This document shows, piece by piece, positions 8,090-17,600 of a stretch of 64,000 nucleotides of DNA; positions within the stretch are counted from its first letter, which is position 1, and each line of letters begins with the position of its first letter. The stretch is from Paracraurococcus lichenis (GTDB lineage: Bacteria; Pseudomonadota; Alphaproteobacteria; Acetobacterales; Acetobacteraceae). A program made the translations under genes and the position numbers. The notes below the pieces were generated by a model that searched no databases, had not been told where the DNA came from, and saw nothing but the letters and a program-made list of their open reading frames with translations. Location: positions 57,949 through 121,948 of the forward strand of contig NZ_JAUTWS010000019.1 in the NCBI RefSeq assembly GCF_030657435.1, in the 5' to 3' direction.

Positions 8090-10951
8090 ATGAGCGACCA
8101 GAACGACCAGGACGCGGGCAAGAGCAGGCTGAGCCTCAGGCCGGCCGGCGGCCGCCTGGAGCTGGGCAAGACGGTGGACGCGGGCAGCGTGCGCCAGAGC
8201 TTCAGCCATGGGCGGAGCAAGACCGTGCAGGTCGAGGTGGTGAAGAAGCGGACGGGTGCGCCCGCGCCGCGCCAGGCGGCCGGTCCGGCCGCGCCGGTGC
8301 CCGCGGGCGGTGGCCCGCGCCCGGCGCAGCCGCGGGCCGGCGGCCCGCAGGCGCGCGGCCCGCAGCCGGCGGCCGGCACACGGCCCCTGACGGCGGCCGA
8401 GCAGGCGGTGCGCCAGCGCGTGCTGGAAGAGCAGCGCCGGCTGGAGGCGCAGCGCCAGCGGGAGGAGCGGGAGCGTCAGGCGCTCATGGTCCGCTCCGCC
8501 GCCGAGGAAGCGCGTCGGCGCGAGGAAGAGGAAAAGCGGGAGGCTGAGGAAGCGGCCCGCCGCGCCGAGGAGGAGGCCGCCCGCGCGAAGCAGGAGGCCG
8601 AGGAGGCCGCCCTCCGCGCCGCCGAGGAGGCCGAGCAGGCGCAGGTGACGGCCCGCCAGGTCCCGGCGGCCGCACCGGCCCCCGCCCCGGCGGAGGCCCG
8701 GACCCCGGCCCAGCCGGCCGCGCCCGCGCGCCCGGCGCCGGTGCGCCCGGTCGCGCCGCCGCTGCGGACGCCCGGCCGTCCGGGGCCGATCCCGGTCGGC
8801 CCCGGCGCCCAGCGCCCGCGTCCGGGCGGCCCGGCCCAGCCGCAGGCCCCGGCGGCCCAGGCCGCCGCGGCGCCTGGCGCCGCCGCCACCCCGGCGGCGG
8901 CCGCGGCCAGGCTCTCGCTCCGTCCCCGCACTGCGGAGGAGGAGGACGAGGCGCGCCGCACCGCCGCCCGCCGTCCCGGCCTGCCGGCCGCGGCACCGAA
9001 GAAGCCGGCGCTCGCGCCCGCCAGGAAGGGCCTGCCCGGCCCGGACCGGCGGGGCGGCGGTCGCATCGACGTCCAGGCGGCGATCGAGGGCGAGGACGAG
9101 CGCAGCCGCTCCATCGCCTCGCTCCGCCGGGCGCGTGAGCGCGAGCGGCGCCAGCAGGAGCTGGCGCGGCTGCGCTCGGGCACCGAGCGCGTGGTGCGCG
9201 ACGTGGTGGTCCCTGAGGCGATCACGGTCCAGGAGCTCGCCAACCGCATGGCCGCCCGCGGCGGCGAGGTGGTCAAGGCGCTGTTCCGCATGGGCGTGAT
9301 GGCGACACTCACGCAGACCATCGACGCCGACACGGCGGAGCTGGTGGTGCAGGAGTTCGGCCACCGCGTCCGCCGCGTCTCGGAATCCGACGTCGAGCTG
9401 GGCCTCGAGGGCGTGGCGGACGAGGATACCGACCTGCAGACCCGGCCGCCGGTCGTCACCATCATGGGCCATGTCGACCACGGCAAGACCAGCCTGCTGG
9501 ACGCGCTGCGCAAGGCCGATGTCGCGGCGCACGAGGCCGGCGGCATCACCCAGCATATCGGCGCCTACCAGGTGCAGACGCCGGACGGCGGCAAGGTGAC
9601 CTTCATCGACACGCCGGGCCACGCCGCCTTCACCGCCATGCGCAGCCGCGGCGCGCAGGTGACGGACATGGTGGTGCTGGTGGTCGCGGCCGATGACGGC
9701 GTCATGCCGCAGACGGTCGAGGCGATCAGCCACGCCAAGGCGGCGAACGTGCCGATCATCGTGGCGGTCAACAAGATCGACAAGCCGGGCGTCCGCCCCG
9801 AGCGCGTGAAGCAGGAACTCCTGCAGCACGACATCGTGGTGGAGAGCCTGGGCGGCGAGACGCAGGAGGTCGAGGTCTCGGCGACGCAGAAGATCAACCT
9901 CGACAAGCTGCTCGAGGCGATCCAGCTGCAGGCCGAGATCCTGGACCTGAAGGCCAACCCGTCGCGGGCGGCCGAGGGCACGGTGATCGAGTCCAAGCTC
10001 GACCGCGGCCGCGGCCCGGTGGCGACGGTGCTGGTCCAGAAGGGCACGCTGCACCAGGGCGACATCGTGGTGGCCGGCACCGAATGGGGCCGGGTGCGTG
10101 CGATGCTCGACGACAAGGGCCGCCAGTTGAAGGAGGCGCCGCCCTCGCTCCCGGTCGAGATCCTCGGCCTCTCGGGCGTCCCCGCCGCGGGCGAGAATTT
10201 CGTCGCGGTCGAGGACGAGGCCCGGGCGCGCGAGATCTCCGATTTCCGCCAGCGCAAGGCGCGGGAGAAGCAGGCGGCCACCGCCATGGCCGGCCGCGGC
10301 ACGCTGACCGACATGCTGGCCCGCATCCAGGCGGGCGAGCAGAAGGAGGTGGCGGTCGTCGTCAAGGCCGATGTGCAGGGCAGCGCCGAGGCGATCGGCG
10401 TCGTGCTGGGCAAGCTGGGGAACGAGGAGGTGCGGGTCCGCGTGCTGCACAGCGCGGTGGGCCAGATCACCGAATCCGACATCCAGCTCGCCAAGGCCTC
10501 GAATGCCGTGCTGGTCGCCTTCAATGTCCGCGCGACCTCGCAGGCGCGGGAGCTGGCGCAGCGGGAGGGCGTGGACATCCGCTACTACTCGATCATCTAC
10601 GAGGTGTCGGACGACATCGAGAAGATGTTCAAGTCGAAGCTGGCCCCGGTCGCCCGCGAGAACTTCCTGGGCTACGCGCAGATCCTGCAGGTCTTCGAGG
10701 TCAAGCGGGTCGGCAACGTGGCGGGCTGCCGCGTGACCGAGGGCGTGGTGAAGCGCGGCTGCGGCGTGCGCCTGATCCGCGACGGCGTCGTGATCCACCA
10801 GGGCGAGCTCAGCACGCTCCGGCGCTTCAAGGACGACGTGAAGGAAGTCACCAACGGCTACGAATGCGGCATGTCCTTCGCCAACTACAACGACATCCGC
10901 GTCGGCGACCAGATCGAGTGCTACGAGACGGAGATGGTGAGCGCGGCCTGA
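8090..10951 (+). CDS. infB: Translation initiation factor IF-2
   Basis: 953 residues. A long low-complexity N-terminus (about 1-310: a highly charged Glu/Ala/Arg coiled-coil then Pro/Ala-rich sequence) precedes the IF2 N domain and the GTPase core: G1 GHVDHGKTS near residue 460, G3 DTPGHAAF and G4 NKIDKP. Domains II, III and the tRNA-binding C-terminal domains follow. IF-2 places initiator fMet-tRNA on the 30S subunit. ATG at 8090 ([18 protein letters not shown]) is taken as start because it opens on the family's usual N-terminus; an in-frame ATG at 8054 is possible. Operon position after ylxR and before rbfA. Confidence 0.96.
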   Translation: MSDQNDQDAGKSRLSLRPAGGRLELGKTVDAGSVRQSFSHGRSKTVQVEVVKKRTGAPAPRQAAGPAAPVPAGGGPRPAQPRAGGPQARGPQPAAGTRPLTAAEQAVRQRVLEEQRRLEAQRQREERERQALMVRSAAEEARRREEEEKREAEEAARRAEEEAARAKQEAEEAALRAAEEAEQAQVTARQVPAAAPAPAPAEARTPAQPAAPARPAPVRPVAPPLRTPGRPGPIPVGPGAQRPRPGGPAQPQAPAAQAAAAPGAAATPAAAAARLSLRPRTAEEEDEARRTAARRPGLPAAAPKKPALAPARKGLPGPDRRGGGRIDVQAAIEGEDERSRSIASLRRARERERRQQELARLRSGTERVVRDVVVPEAITVQELANRMAARGGEVVKALFRMGVMATLTQTIDADTAELVVQEFGHRVRRVSESDVELGLEGVADEDTDLQTRPPVVTIMGHVDHGKTSLLDALRKADVAAHEAGGITQHIGAYQVQTPDGGKVTFIDTPGHAAFTAMRSRGAQVTDMVVLVVAADDGVMPQTVEAISHAKAANVPIIVAVNKIDKPGVRPERVKQELLQHDIVVESLGGETQEVEVSATQKINLDKLLEAIQLQAEILDLKANPSRAAEGTVIESKLDRGRGPVATVLVQKGTLHQGDIVVAGTEWGRVRAMLDDKGRQLKEAPPSLPVEILGLSGVPAAGENFVAVEDEARAREISDFRQRKAREKQAATAMAGRGTLTDMLARIQAGEQKEVAVVVKADVQGSAEAIGVVLGKLGNEEVRVRVLHSAVGQITESDIQLAKASNAVLVAFNVRATSQARELAQREGVDIRYYSIIYEVSDDIEKMFKSKLAPVARENFLGYAQILQVFEVKRVGNVAGCRVTEGVVKRGCGVRLIRDGVVIHQGELSTLRRFKDDVKEVTNGYECGMSFANYNDIRVGDQIECYETEMVSAA

Positions 10952-10980
10952 CCCGCGCCACCCTCCGGCGTTGAACCGGG

Positions 10981-11015
10981 GCGCGGCGCCGAGAGGTGCC
11001 GCGCCCTTTCTCTTT
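10981..11015 (+). terminator. Hairpin with GAGA tetraloop and pyrimidine tail between infB and rbfA
   Basis: GCGCGGCGCC (10981-10990) pairs with GGTGCCGCGC (10995-11004), ten pairs with one G-T, closed by the GNRA-type loop GAGA and followed by CCTTTCTCTTT. It begins 30 bases after the infB stop and ends 19 bases before rbfA. It may be a partial intrinsic terminator or an mRNA-stabilising end inside the operon. Confidence 0.6.
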
Positions 11016-11033
11016 GCGAAGGGTCCCGACCCC

Positions 11034-11450
11034 ATGACCAAGCGGCACGCCGGCCACGGCGACGGCCCGTCCCAGCGCCAGCTCCGCGTCGCGGAGGAGG
11101 TGCGCCATGCCCTCGCCGCGCTCTTCGAGCGGCGCGACTTCCGCGACCCGGACCTCGCCAATATCCATGTCACGGTGACGGAGGTCCGCGCCTCCCCCGA
11201 CCTCAAGCACATGACGGCCTTCGTCAGCGGCCTCGGCCGCGACCTGCCGGAGGCACAGTTCCAGGCGCTGAAGCGCGCTGCGCCCTTCCTCAGGACGCAG
11301 GTGGCCAAGGCGGTGCGGCTGAAATACGCGCCCGACCTGCATTTCCAGCCGGACACCGCGCTCGACTACGCCATGCAGATCGACCGGGCGCTGCGGCAGC
11401 CGGAGGTGGCGCGGGATCTCGGGCCGCGGGAGGAGAGCGGCGAGGAGTGA
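11034..11450 (+). CDS. rbfA: 30S ribosome-binding factor A
   Basis: 138 residues, normal length. The KH-type fold is recognised by [15 protein letters not shown] at the start, then [19 protein letters not shown] and [22 protein letters not shown] with a predicted helix-kink-helix. RbfA binds the 5' helix of 16S rRNA during late 30S maturation and cold adaptation. ATG at 11034 is preferred over 10971 because the longer form would translate the hairpin. Gene order infB-rbfA-truB is the standard one. The 251 bases to truB hold no gene that I can support. Confidence 0.95.
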   Translation: MTKRHAGHGDGPSQRQLRVAEEVRHALAALFERRDFRDPDLANIHVTVTEVRASPDLKHMTAFVSGLGRDLPEAQFQALKRAAPFLRTQVAKAVRLKYAPDLHFQPDTALDYAMQIDRALRQPEVARDLGPREESGEE

Positions 11451-11701
11451 TGCGGCGGCCCGTACCGGGGCCCTGGTCGATCCCGCATGCGCCGCGGTGC
11501 CGGCCCGCTTCACGCGGCGAGGCCAGCGGCAGCGCGGTGCGCGGGATGCTCACCTCGGCGGGGCGCAGCGGTCCCTGACATCGCCCAGGGTGGCCGGATC
11601 ATCGCCTTCGCCGCGTGCAACGACGTGCGCCCCACCCTGGCCATCCCCGCGGAAGCGGGTAGAACCCCACCCCCTTTCACACCGGTCCGAACCCGCACCC
11701 T

Positions 11702-12664
11702 ATGTCCCGCTTTCCCCGCCGCAAGCCCAAGGGCCAGCCGATCGATGGCTGGCTGATCGTCGACAAGCCCACCGGCATGGGCTCCACCGATGTCGTCAAC
11801 CGCCTCAAGCGCCTCTTCCAGGCGCAGAAGTGCGGCCATGGCGGCACGCTCGACCCGCTGGCGACCGGCGTGCTGCCCATCGCCTTCGGCGCCGCCACCA
11901 AGACCGTTCCCTATGTCATGGACGGCACCAAGACCTACCGCTTCACGCTGCGCTTCGGCGAGGCCCGCGACACCGACGACGCGGACGGGAAGACCATCGC
12001 CACCTCCGACATCCGGCCGACCGACGCGCAGATCGAGGCGGCGCTGCCCGCCTTCCGCGGCGACATCATGCAGGTGCCGCCGATCTTCTCCGCCATCAAG
12101 GTGGCGGGCGAGCGCGCCTATGATCTGGCGCGCGAGGGGCAGGTGGTGGAACTCCAGCCCCGCCCGGCCCGCGTCGACCGGTTCGAGCTGGAGAGCCGCC
12201 CGGACGCCGACACCGCCATCTTCACGGTGCAGAGCGGCAAAGGGGTCTATATGCGCTCCCTCGCCCGCGACCTGGCGAAGGCCTGCGGCACGGTCGGCCA
12301 TATCGCCGCGCTGCGGCGCATGCGGGTCGGGCCCTTCCACGAGGACAAGGCGATTCCCCTGGACAAGCTCGGCACGCCGGGCGATACCCCGCCCCCTTCC
12401 CCGGACCTCCTGCTGCCCGTGGCGACCGCGCTGGCCGACATCCCGGCGCTGGCCCTCTCGGAGGCGGAGGCCGTGCGGCTGCACCAGGGCCAGGCGCTCA
12501 GCCTGGTCACCCTGATGGGCCGCATTCCGGGCGACGCCAATCCCGATGGAGGGCTGGTGCGCGCCATGGCGGGGGGACGGTTCGTGGGTCTCTGCCGCCT
12601 GGACTCCGGCATGATGGTGCCGGAACGCCTGGTGGCGCAGGAAGGACCCGCGGCCGGCGGTTGA
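11702..12664 (+). CDS. truB: tRNA pseudouridine(55) synthase TruB
   Basis: 320 residues. [20 protein letters not shown] and [19 protein letters not shown] are TruB hallmarks; Asp51 in GTLDP is the catalytic aspartate that isomerises U55 in the T-loop of tRNAs. Also visible are the KTYRF and [16 protein letters not shown] blocks and a C-terminal PUA-like region. Size is normal. It is followed 62 bases later by rpsO. Cytoplasmic housekeeping enzyme. Confidence 0.96.
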   Translation: MSRFPRRKPKGQPIDGWLIVDKPTGMGSTDVVNRLKRLFQAQKCGHGGTLDPLATGVLPIAFGAATKTVPYVMDGTKTYRFTLRFGEARDTDDADGKTIATSDIRPTDAQIEAALPAFRGDIMQVPPIFSAIKVAGERAYDLAREGQVVELQPRPARVDRFELESRPDADTAIFTVQSGKGVYMRSLARDLAKACGTVGHIAALRRMRVGPFHEDKAIPLDKLGTPGDTPPPSPDLLLPVATALADIPALALSEAEAVRLHQGQALSLVTLMGRIPGDANPDGGLVRAMAGGRFVGLCRLDSGMMVPERLVAQEGPAAGG

Positions 12665-12726
12665 AGCATGCCGAAGGCGCCCCAGGGGATACCTGCTTGC
12701 GCCCGGCCAAGACGGAGAACAACCCG

Positions 12727-12999
12727 ATGTCGGCCATTCCCGCGGAGCGCCGCCAGGCGATCATCGCGCAGTATCAGACCAAGCCCGGCGACACCGGCTC
12801 GCCGGAGGTGCAGGTCGCCCTGCTCTCCGAGCGCATCTCGGGCCTGACCGAGCACCTGAAGACCCATGCCAAGGACTTCCACAGCCGGCGCGGCCTGCTG
12901 GTCCTGGTCGGCCAGCGGCGCGGCCTGCTGGACTACCTGAAGGGGAAGGACCAGGGCCGGTACGAGCGGTTGATCGGCAGCCTCGGCCTGCGCCGCTGA
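12727..12999 (+). CDS. rpsO: 30S ribosomal protein S15
   Basis: 90 residues, essentially the universal length. The four-helix S15 is clear: [36 protein letters not shown] and [16 protein letters not shown]15 binds the central three-way junction of 16S rRNA early in 30S assembly. ATG at 12727 is the family start; the longer frame from 12661 reads through the intergenic stretch. In E. coli S15 autoregulates through a leader pseudoknot; nothing comparable is evident here. It sits directly upstream of the pnp leader. Confidence 0.97.
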   Translation: MSAIPAERRQAIIAQYQTKPGDTGSPEVQVALLSERISGLTEHLKTHAKDFHSRRGLLVLVGQRRGLLDYLKGKDQGRYERLIGSLGLRR

Positions 13000-13013
13000 T
13001 CCCTGCCCTCCCT

Positions 13014-13036
13014 GCCGCCCCCGACCCGGGGGCGGC
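13014..13036 (+). terminator. Perfect ten-base-pair hairpin after rpsO
   Basis: GCCGCCCCCG (13014-13023) and CGGGGGCGGC (13027-13036) pair perfectly around ACC, beginning 15 bases after the rpsO stop. No U-tract follows, so it may act as an RNase stop or processing structure rather than as a full terminator. Confidence 0.5.
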
Positions 13037-13057
13037 CTGAGCCTCTGGCCTGGGGGG

Positions 13058-13083
13058 GCGCAGATTTCCATGGAAATCCGCGC
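13058..13083. repeat. 26-base palindrome in the rpsO-pnp intergenic region
   Basis: The core GATTTCCATGGAAATC (13063-13078) equals its own reverse complement; flanking GCGC on both sides (13058-13061 and 13080-13083) extends the symmetry with one mismatch. The core is AT-rich against a very GC-rich background. It could be a protein-binding operator or an RNA hairpin. Confidence 0.6.
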
Positions 13084-13507
13084 CCGACCGGGCCATATGT
13101 GCTGCCCGCAGCCGGCCGGCCGATGTGGCATCGAGCACCGGCCGGCATCCGCCGCGCACGCAGCGGGTTGACAGGATCGCGCCGCGACCCCGCCAGGGCT
13201 GGCAGCGGCGTTTCCGGCCACATGGATCCCCGGGCTCCGGGGGCGACCTCCCCAGCCGATGCGTTGGATGGTTCGCATTCCATGCAGCCCGAAGCGCCGG
13301 GCCTGAGCCCGCCGCGGGCGCCCCGCCATGCATATGCGGGGCCCTCGGCCGAAGACCGGCATCCCACCGCGTCGCACCACCCGGACCGCCAGCGGGGCAA
13401 CCCCGCGGGCTGTCCGGCCTTGAAGCAGCGCCGGGTCCCCGATGGGTCCGGCCGGACCGCCAGCGCCGGGAGAAGCCCTGGCCGGCGGTCCCGCGAAGGA
13501 ACGACGC

Positions 13508-15742
13508 ATGTTCGAGAATTACTTCAAGAAGGATATCGCCTGGGGCGGCCAGCTCCTGACGCTGGAGACGGGCAAGATCGCCCGCCAGGCGGACGGCGCC
13601 GTCATGGCCCGCCTCGGCGACACCATCGTGCTCTGCACCGTGGTCGGCGCCCGCTCGGTGAAGCCGGGCCAGGACTTCTTCCCGCTGACGGTGAACTACC
13701 AGGAGAAGGCCTTCGCGGCCGGAAAGATCCCGGGCGGCTTCTTCAAGCGGGAGGGGCGCCCCTCCGAGAACGAGACGCTGGTCTCCCGCCTCATCGACCG
13801 GCCGATCCGCCCGCTCTTCCCGGACGGCTTCCGCAACGAGGTCCAGGTCATCGCGACCGTGCTGTCGCATGACATGGAGAACGACCCCGACATGGTGGCG
13901 CTGGTCGGCTGCTCCGCCGCCCTGACGCTCTCGGGCATTCCCTTCTTCGGCCCGGTCGGTGGCGCCCGCGTCGGCTATGTCGATGGCCAGTATGTCCTGA
14001 ACCCGACGGCCGCGCAGCGCCAGCAGTCGCAGCTCGACCTCGTCGTCGCCGGCACCGCCGAGGGCGTGCTGATGGTCGAGTCCGAGGCGCAGGAGCTCTC
14101 GGAAGAGATCATGCTCGGCGCCGTCGAGTTCGGCCACAAGGGCTTCCAGCCGGTCATCCAGGGGATCATCGAGCTGGCCGAGGTCGCGGCGAAGGAGCCC
14201 TGGCCGCTGCCCGAGCCCTCGGAGGCGGAGAAGGCGCTGAAGGCCCGCATCGCCGAGCTCGGCCGCGACCGGATGGCCGAGGCCTACAGGGAGACCCAGA
14301 AGCTGGTCCGCCAGGGCAAGGTCGGGGAGGTCAAGAAGGCCGTCCTCGCCCAGCTCGAGGCCGAGGGGCTCGACGTCAACGCCGCCAAGGGCCTGCTGAA
14401 GGAGCTCGAGGCGGATGTGGTCCGCAACAGCATCCTCGACACCGGCCTGCGCATCGACGGCCGCAACACCCGCACCGTCCGCCCGATCACGGCCGAGGTC
14501 GGCATCCTGCCGCGCGCCCATGGCTCGGCGCTCTTCACCCGTGGCGAGACCCAGGCCTTCTGCGTGGCCACCCTCGGCACCGGCCAGGACGAGCAGATCA
14601 TCGACAGCCTCACGGGCGAGTACCGTGAGAACTTCATGCTGCACTACAACTTCCCGCCCTACTCGGTGAACGAGACGGGCCGGATGGGCAGCCCGGGCCG
14701 GCGCGAGATCGGCCACGGCAAGCTGGCCTGGCGCGCCATCCACCCGGTGCTGCCGGAGAAGGAGAAGTTCCCCTACACGCTGCGGGTGGTCTCCGAGATC
14801 ACGGAGAGCAACGGCTCTTCCTCCATGGCGACCGTCTGCGGCACTTCGCTGTCGCTGATGGATGCCGGCGTGCCGCTAAAGCGCCCCGTCGCCGGCATCG
14901 CCATGGGCCTGATCAAGGAGGATCGCGGCTTCGCGGTGCTCTCCGACATCCTCGGCGACGAGGACCATCTTGGCGACATGGACTTCAAGGTGGCCGGCAC
15001 GGAGCAGGGCGTGACCTCGCTCCAGATGGACATCAAGATCACCTCCATCACCTTCGACATCATGCGCCAGGCGCTGGCCCAGGCGCGCGACGGCCGGGTG
15101 CACATCCTGGGCGAGATGGCGAAGGGCCTGTCGGGCTCCCGCGGCGACGTGGCGGTGAATGCGCCCCGCATCACCATCATCAACGTCCCGAAGGAGAAGA
15201 TCCGCGACGTCATCGGCTCCGGCGGCAAGGTGATCCGCGAGATCACCGAGAACACCGGCACCAAGATCGACATCGAGGATGACGGCACCATCAAGGTCGC
15301 CGCGACCAGCACGGAAGCCGCGCAGAAGGCGATCGACTGGATCCGCGGCATCGTGGCGGAGCCCGAGATCGGCGTGATCTACAACGGCAAGGTGGTGAAG
15401 ACCGCCGATTTCGGCGCCTTCGTGAACTTCCTCGGCGCCCGCGACGGCCTGGTCCATATCAGCGAGCTGACCAACGACCGCGTCAACCGGACCAGCGACG
15501 TGGTCAATGTCGGCGACGCGGTGAAGGTGAAGGTGCTGGGCTTCGACGACCGCGGCAAGGTGAAGCTGTCCATGCGCGTGGTGGATCAGGCCACCGGCGC
15601 CGACATCACCGAGCAGGTCGGCGCCCGCCGGCCGCGCGAGGATCGCGGCGAGAACGGCGGCGAGGAGCGCGGCGACCGCGGCCCGCGGCGCGACCGCGGC
15701 GACCGGCGCGAGCGCCGCGACCGGCACGAGACGGTGGAGTAG
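13508..15742 (+). CDS. pnp: Polyribonucleotide nucleotidyltransferase (PNPase)
   Basis: 744 residues. Two RNase PH domains (about 13-140 and 325-460, with [20 protein letters not shown] and [19 protein letters not shown]) flank an all-helical domain, followed by a KH domain (about 555-615, [20 protein letters not shown]) and an S1 domain (about 622-690, [20 protein letters not shown]). The last 45 residues are an Arg/Glu/Gly/Asp-rich tail that may bind RNA or RNase E. PNPase degrades RNA 3' to 5' phosphorolytically in the degradosome. ATG at 13508 gives the canonical MFENYF-type start with AAGGA just upstream. Confidence 0.97.
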   Translation: MFENYFKKDIAWGGQLLTLETGKIARQADGAVMARLGDTIVLCTVVGARSVKPGQDFFPLTVNYQEKAFAAGKIPGGFFKREGRPSENETLVSRLIDRPIRPLFPDGFRNEVQVIATVLSHDMENDPDMVALVGCSAALTLSGIPFFGPVGGARVGYVDGQYVLNPTAAQRQQSQLDLVVAGTAEGVLMVESEAQELSEEIMLGAVEFGHKGFQPVIQGIIELAEVAAKEPWPLPEPSEAEKALKARIAELGRDRMAEAYRETQKLVRQGKVGEVKKAVLAQLEAEGLDVNAAKGLLKELEADVVRNSILDTGLRIDGRNTRTVRPITAEVGILPRAHGSALFTRGETQAFCVATLGTGQDEQIIDSLTGEYRENFMLHYNFPPYSVNETGRMGSPGRREIGHGKLAWRAIHPVLPEKEKFPYTLRVVSEITESNGSSSMATVCGTSLSLMDAGVPLKRPVAGIAMGLIKEDRGFAVLSDILGDEDHLGDMDFKVAGTEQGVTSLQMDIKITSITFDIMRQALAQARDGRVHILGEMAKGLSGSRGDVAVNAPRITIINVPKEKIRDVIGSGGKVIREITENTGTKIDIEDDGTIKVAATSTEAAQKAIDWIRGIVAEPEIGVIYNGKVVKTADFGAFVNFLGARDGLVHISELTNDRVNRTSDVVNVGDAVKVKVLGFDDRGKVKLSMRVVDQATGADITEQVGARRPREDRGENGGEERGDRGPRRDRGDRRERRDRHETVE

Positions 15743-15751
15743 GGGAAACGA

Positions 15752-15791
15752 CGGCCCGGACGGCGCGCCGCGAGCGCGCCCGCCCGGGCCG
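15752..15791 (+). terminator. Long two-part hairpin after pnp
   Basis: CGGCCCGG (15752-15759) pairs with CCGGGCCG (15784-15791), and inside it GGCGCGC (15762-15768) pairs with GCGCGCC (15774-15780). It starts 10 bases beyond the pnp stop. It lacks a U-tract but would strongly block 3' exonucleases, fitting the 3' end of the operon transcript. Confidence 0.5.
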
Positions 15792-15899
15792 GCCGGCAGG
15801 CCCCGCGGCCTGTCCCGTGTTGCAAAGGCTGGGTCTGGAGTCCGATCGCCGCGGCGACGGGCTCCGGGCGGGCGTCCAGGGTCATCGAGGGTCAGTGGC

Positions 15900-17300
15900 G
15901 TGAAGGCGATCAACGCGATCCGCATGGGCGGGGTCGAGGTGCTGCCGTTGGTGGAAGGCGGCAAAGGCGTGGCCGTGTCGAACGGCGCGACCTGCGGCGG
16001 CTGGGCCTCGGGCGGCGGGGTCGGCACCTTCTCCGCCGTCAATGCCGACAGCTACGAGGCCGACGGCACCGTCATCCGGCAGGTCTATCACGGCAAGACC
16101 CGGCGGGAACGGCACGAGGAACTGGTCGCCTACGGCATCGCCGGCGGCATCGCCCAGGCGCGGGAGGCGCATGAGCGCAGCAACGGCCAGGGCCGCATCC
16201 ACGCCAATATCCTCTGGGAGATGGGCGGGGCGGAGCGGGTGATCCGCGGCGTGCTGGAAGGCGCGAAGGGCCTGATCCACGGCATCACTTGCGGCGCCGG
16301 CATGCCCTATCGCCTCGCCGACATCGCCCGTGAATATGCGGTGCACTACTACCCCATCGTCTCCTCCGCCCGCGCGTTCGGCGCCCTCTGGAAGCGCAGC
16401 TACCACAAGGCGAAGGACTGGCTGGGCGGCGTGGTCTACGAGGATCCCTGGCTGGCCGGCGGCCATAACGGGCTGTCCAATTCCGAGGACCCGCTGAAGC
16501 CAGAGGCGCCCTATGCCCGCGTCCTCAAGCTGCGCCAGCAGATGCGCGACCTCGGCCTCGGCGAGGTGCCGATCATCATGGCCGGCGGCGTCTGGTGGCT
16601 GGAGGAATGGGAGGACTGGATCGACAACCCGGAACTCGGGCCCGTCGCCTTCCAGTTCGGCACCCGCCCGCTGCTGACGCAGGAGAGCCCGATCAGCGAG
16701 GCCTGGAAGCAGCGCCTGCTGACCCTGAAGGACGGCGACGTGCTGCTGCAGCGCTTCTCGCCGACCGGCTTCTATTCTTCCGCCGTACGCAACGACTTCA
16801 TCCACGAGCTCGAGGCGCGCAACGAGCGGCAGGTGGCCTACAGCGCCGAGCCGGTGGGCGACCACACGGCCGAATACGGCGTCGGCCCGCGCAAGCGGAA
16901 GGTCTGGCTGACCCCGCACGACCTGGAGCGGGTCCGTGGCTTCGAGGCCGAGGGCTTCACCGAGGCCATGCGCACGCCCGACAGCACGCTGATCTTCGTG
17001 ACGCCGGAGAAGCAGGCGGAGATCGTCAAGGACCAGGTGGACTGCATGGGCTGCCTGTCCTCCTGCCGCTTCAGCAACTGGTCGCAGCACGAGCCGGACT
17101 TCGACACCGGCAAGAAGGCCGACCCGCGCAGCTTCTGCATCCAGAAGACGCTGCAGGACATCGCGCATGCCGGCACGACCGAGCACAACTTGATGTTCGC
17201 CGGCCACAACGCCTTCCGCTTCGCGAGCGACCCGTTCTACTCGAACGGCTTCATCCCGACGGCGAAGCAACTGGTGGAGCGGATCCTGACCGGGAGGTAG
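15900..17300 (+). CDS. Nitronate-monooxygenase-like FMN oxidoreductase with a C-terminal cysteine cluster
   Basis: 466 residues from GTG at 15900, longer than classical nitronate monooxygenases (about 320-360). The TIM-barrel flavoprotein character is seen in GLIHGITCGAGMPYRLADIA, EVPIIMAGGVWWLEEW and FQFGTRPLLTQESPIS, the usual FMN-phosphate region. The extra C-terminal part carries four cysteines, C382-x2-C385-x3-C389-x23-C413, which could bind an iron-sulfur cluster or zinc; ordinary members lack it. The substrate may therefore not be a nitronate. It is followed immediately by the small partner of the HEPN gene, though the two need not be related functionally. Confidence 0.7.
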   Translation: MKAINAIRMGGVEVLPLVEGGKGVAVSNGATCGGWASGGGVGTFSAVNADSYEADGTVIRQVYHGKTRRERHEELVAYGIAGGIAQAREAHERSNGQGRIHANILWEMGGAERVIRGVLEGAKGLIHGITCGAGMPYRLADIAREYAVHYYPIVSSARAFGALWKRSYHKAKDWLGGVVYEDPWLAGGHNGLSNSEDPLKPEAPYARVLKLRQQMRDLGLGEVPIIMAGGVWWLEEWEDWIDNPELGPVAFQFGTRPLLTQESPISEAWKQRLLTLKDGDVLLQRFSPTGFYSSAVRNDFIHELEARNERQVAYSAEPVGDHTAEYGVGPRKRKVWLTPHDLERVRGFEAEGFTEAMRTPDSTLIFVTPEKQAEIVKDQVDCMGCLSSCRFSNWSQHEPDFDTGKKADPRSFCIQKTLQDIAHAGTTEHNLMFAGHNAFRFASDPFYSNGFIPTAKQLVERILTGR

Positions 17301-17306
17301 GTGGCC

Positions 17307-17600
17307 ATGTGGGCACTGGACCGTGCGGCGCAGGAAGCAGATCTCGCCAAGGCGCGCGAGGTCCTGTCGAGCACCCCGCTGCCACCCGAGCTGGTTCTCC
17401 AGGGGATCGAGCCGGGTGAGGACCATGCCGGCGAGCCGGCCCTGTGGTTGGTTTACGCTGTAAGGCTGCGCAACGGCGATCTGCCGGACCGGGCGCGAAT
17501 GCGGGAGTTGGCACGGTTCGTTGCTGACCGTGCGGCAGATGTTGTGGCGGCCGGGACCGTATCCTGGCCCTATGTGCGCATGACAGAGATCGAGGGTTGA
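17307..17600 (+). CDS. Small acidic protein paired with a HEPN gene
   Basis: 97 residues from ATG at 17307, with GGGAGG nine bases upstream; a GTG at 17301 is the alternative. No named domain is recognised. It has an amphipathic N-terminal helix (AAQEADLAKAREVLSS), a short beta segment (PALWLVYAVRLRN), a helix with RARMRELARFVADRAADVV and ends in WPYVRMTEIEG. Its stop overlaps the TTG start of the HEPN gene (TTGA), so the pair is co-translated. The arrangement resembles toxin-antitoxin modules, but it lacks the GSxxxGxxxxxSD motif of MNT nucleotidyltransferase antitoxins. Function unknown. Confidence 0.65.
   Translation: MWALDRAAQEADLAKAREVLSSTPLPPELVLQGIEPGEDHAGEPALWLVYAVRLRNGDLPDRARMRELARFVADRAADVVAAGTVSWPYVRMTEIEG

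Larger units (their letters stand above)
13000..13507 (+). other. 508-base gene-free rpsO-pnp intergenic and pnp leader
   Basis: This is the longest non-coding stretch in the window. It holds the rpsO-proximal hairpin (13014-13036), a 26-base near-perfect palindrome (13058-13083), a TTGACA at 13168-13173 without a convincing -10, and a GC hairpin GCCCCGC (13320-13326) pairing with GCGGGGC (13336-13342). Reading frames crossing it lack ribosome-binding sites and recognisable protein character. A structured, processed pnp leader, as in enterobacteria, is the likely role. Confidence 0.55.

Noticed and set aside
7829..11356. A 1175-codon open frame on the minus strand across infB
   Set aside because: High GC content removes stop codons; it is antisense to infB and rbfA and has no recognisable domain.
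13168..13173. TTGACA as a pnp promoter
   Set aside because: No -10-like hexamer exists 15 to 19 bases downstream; the surrounding sequence is CG-rich.
13099..13872. Open frames inside the rpsO-pnp intergenic region as extra genes
   Set aside because: No ribosome sites, Pro/Arg/Ala-rich content, and they run out of frame into pnp.
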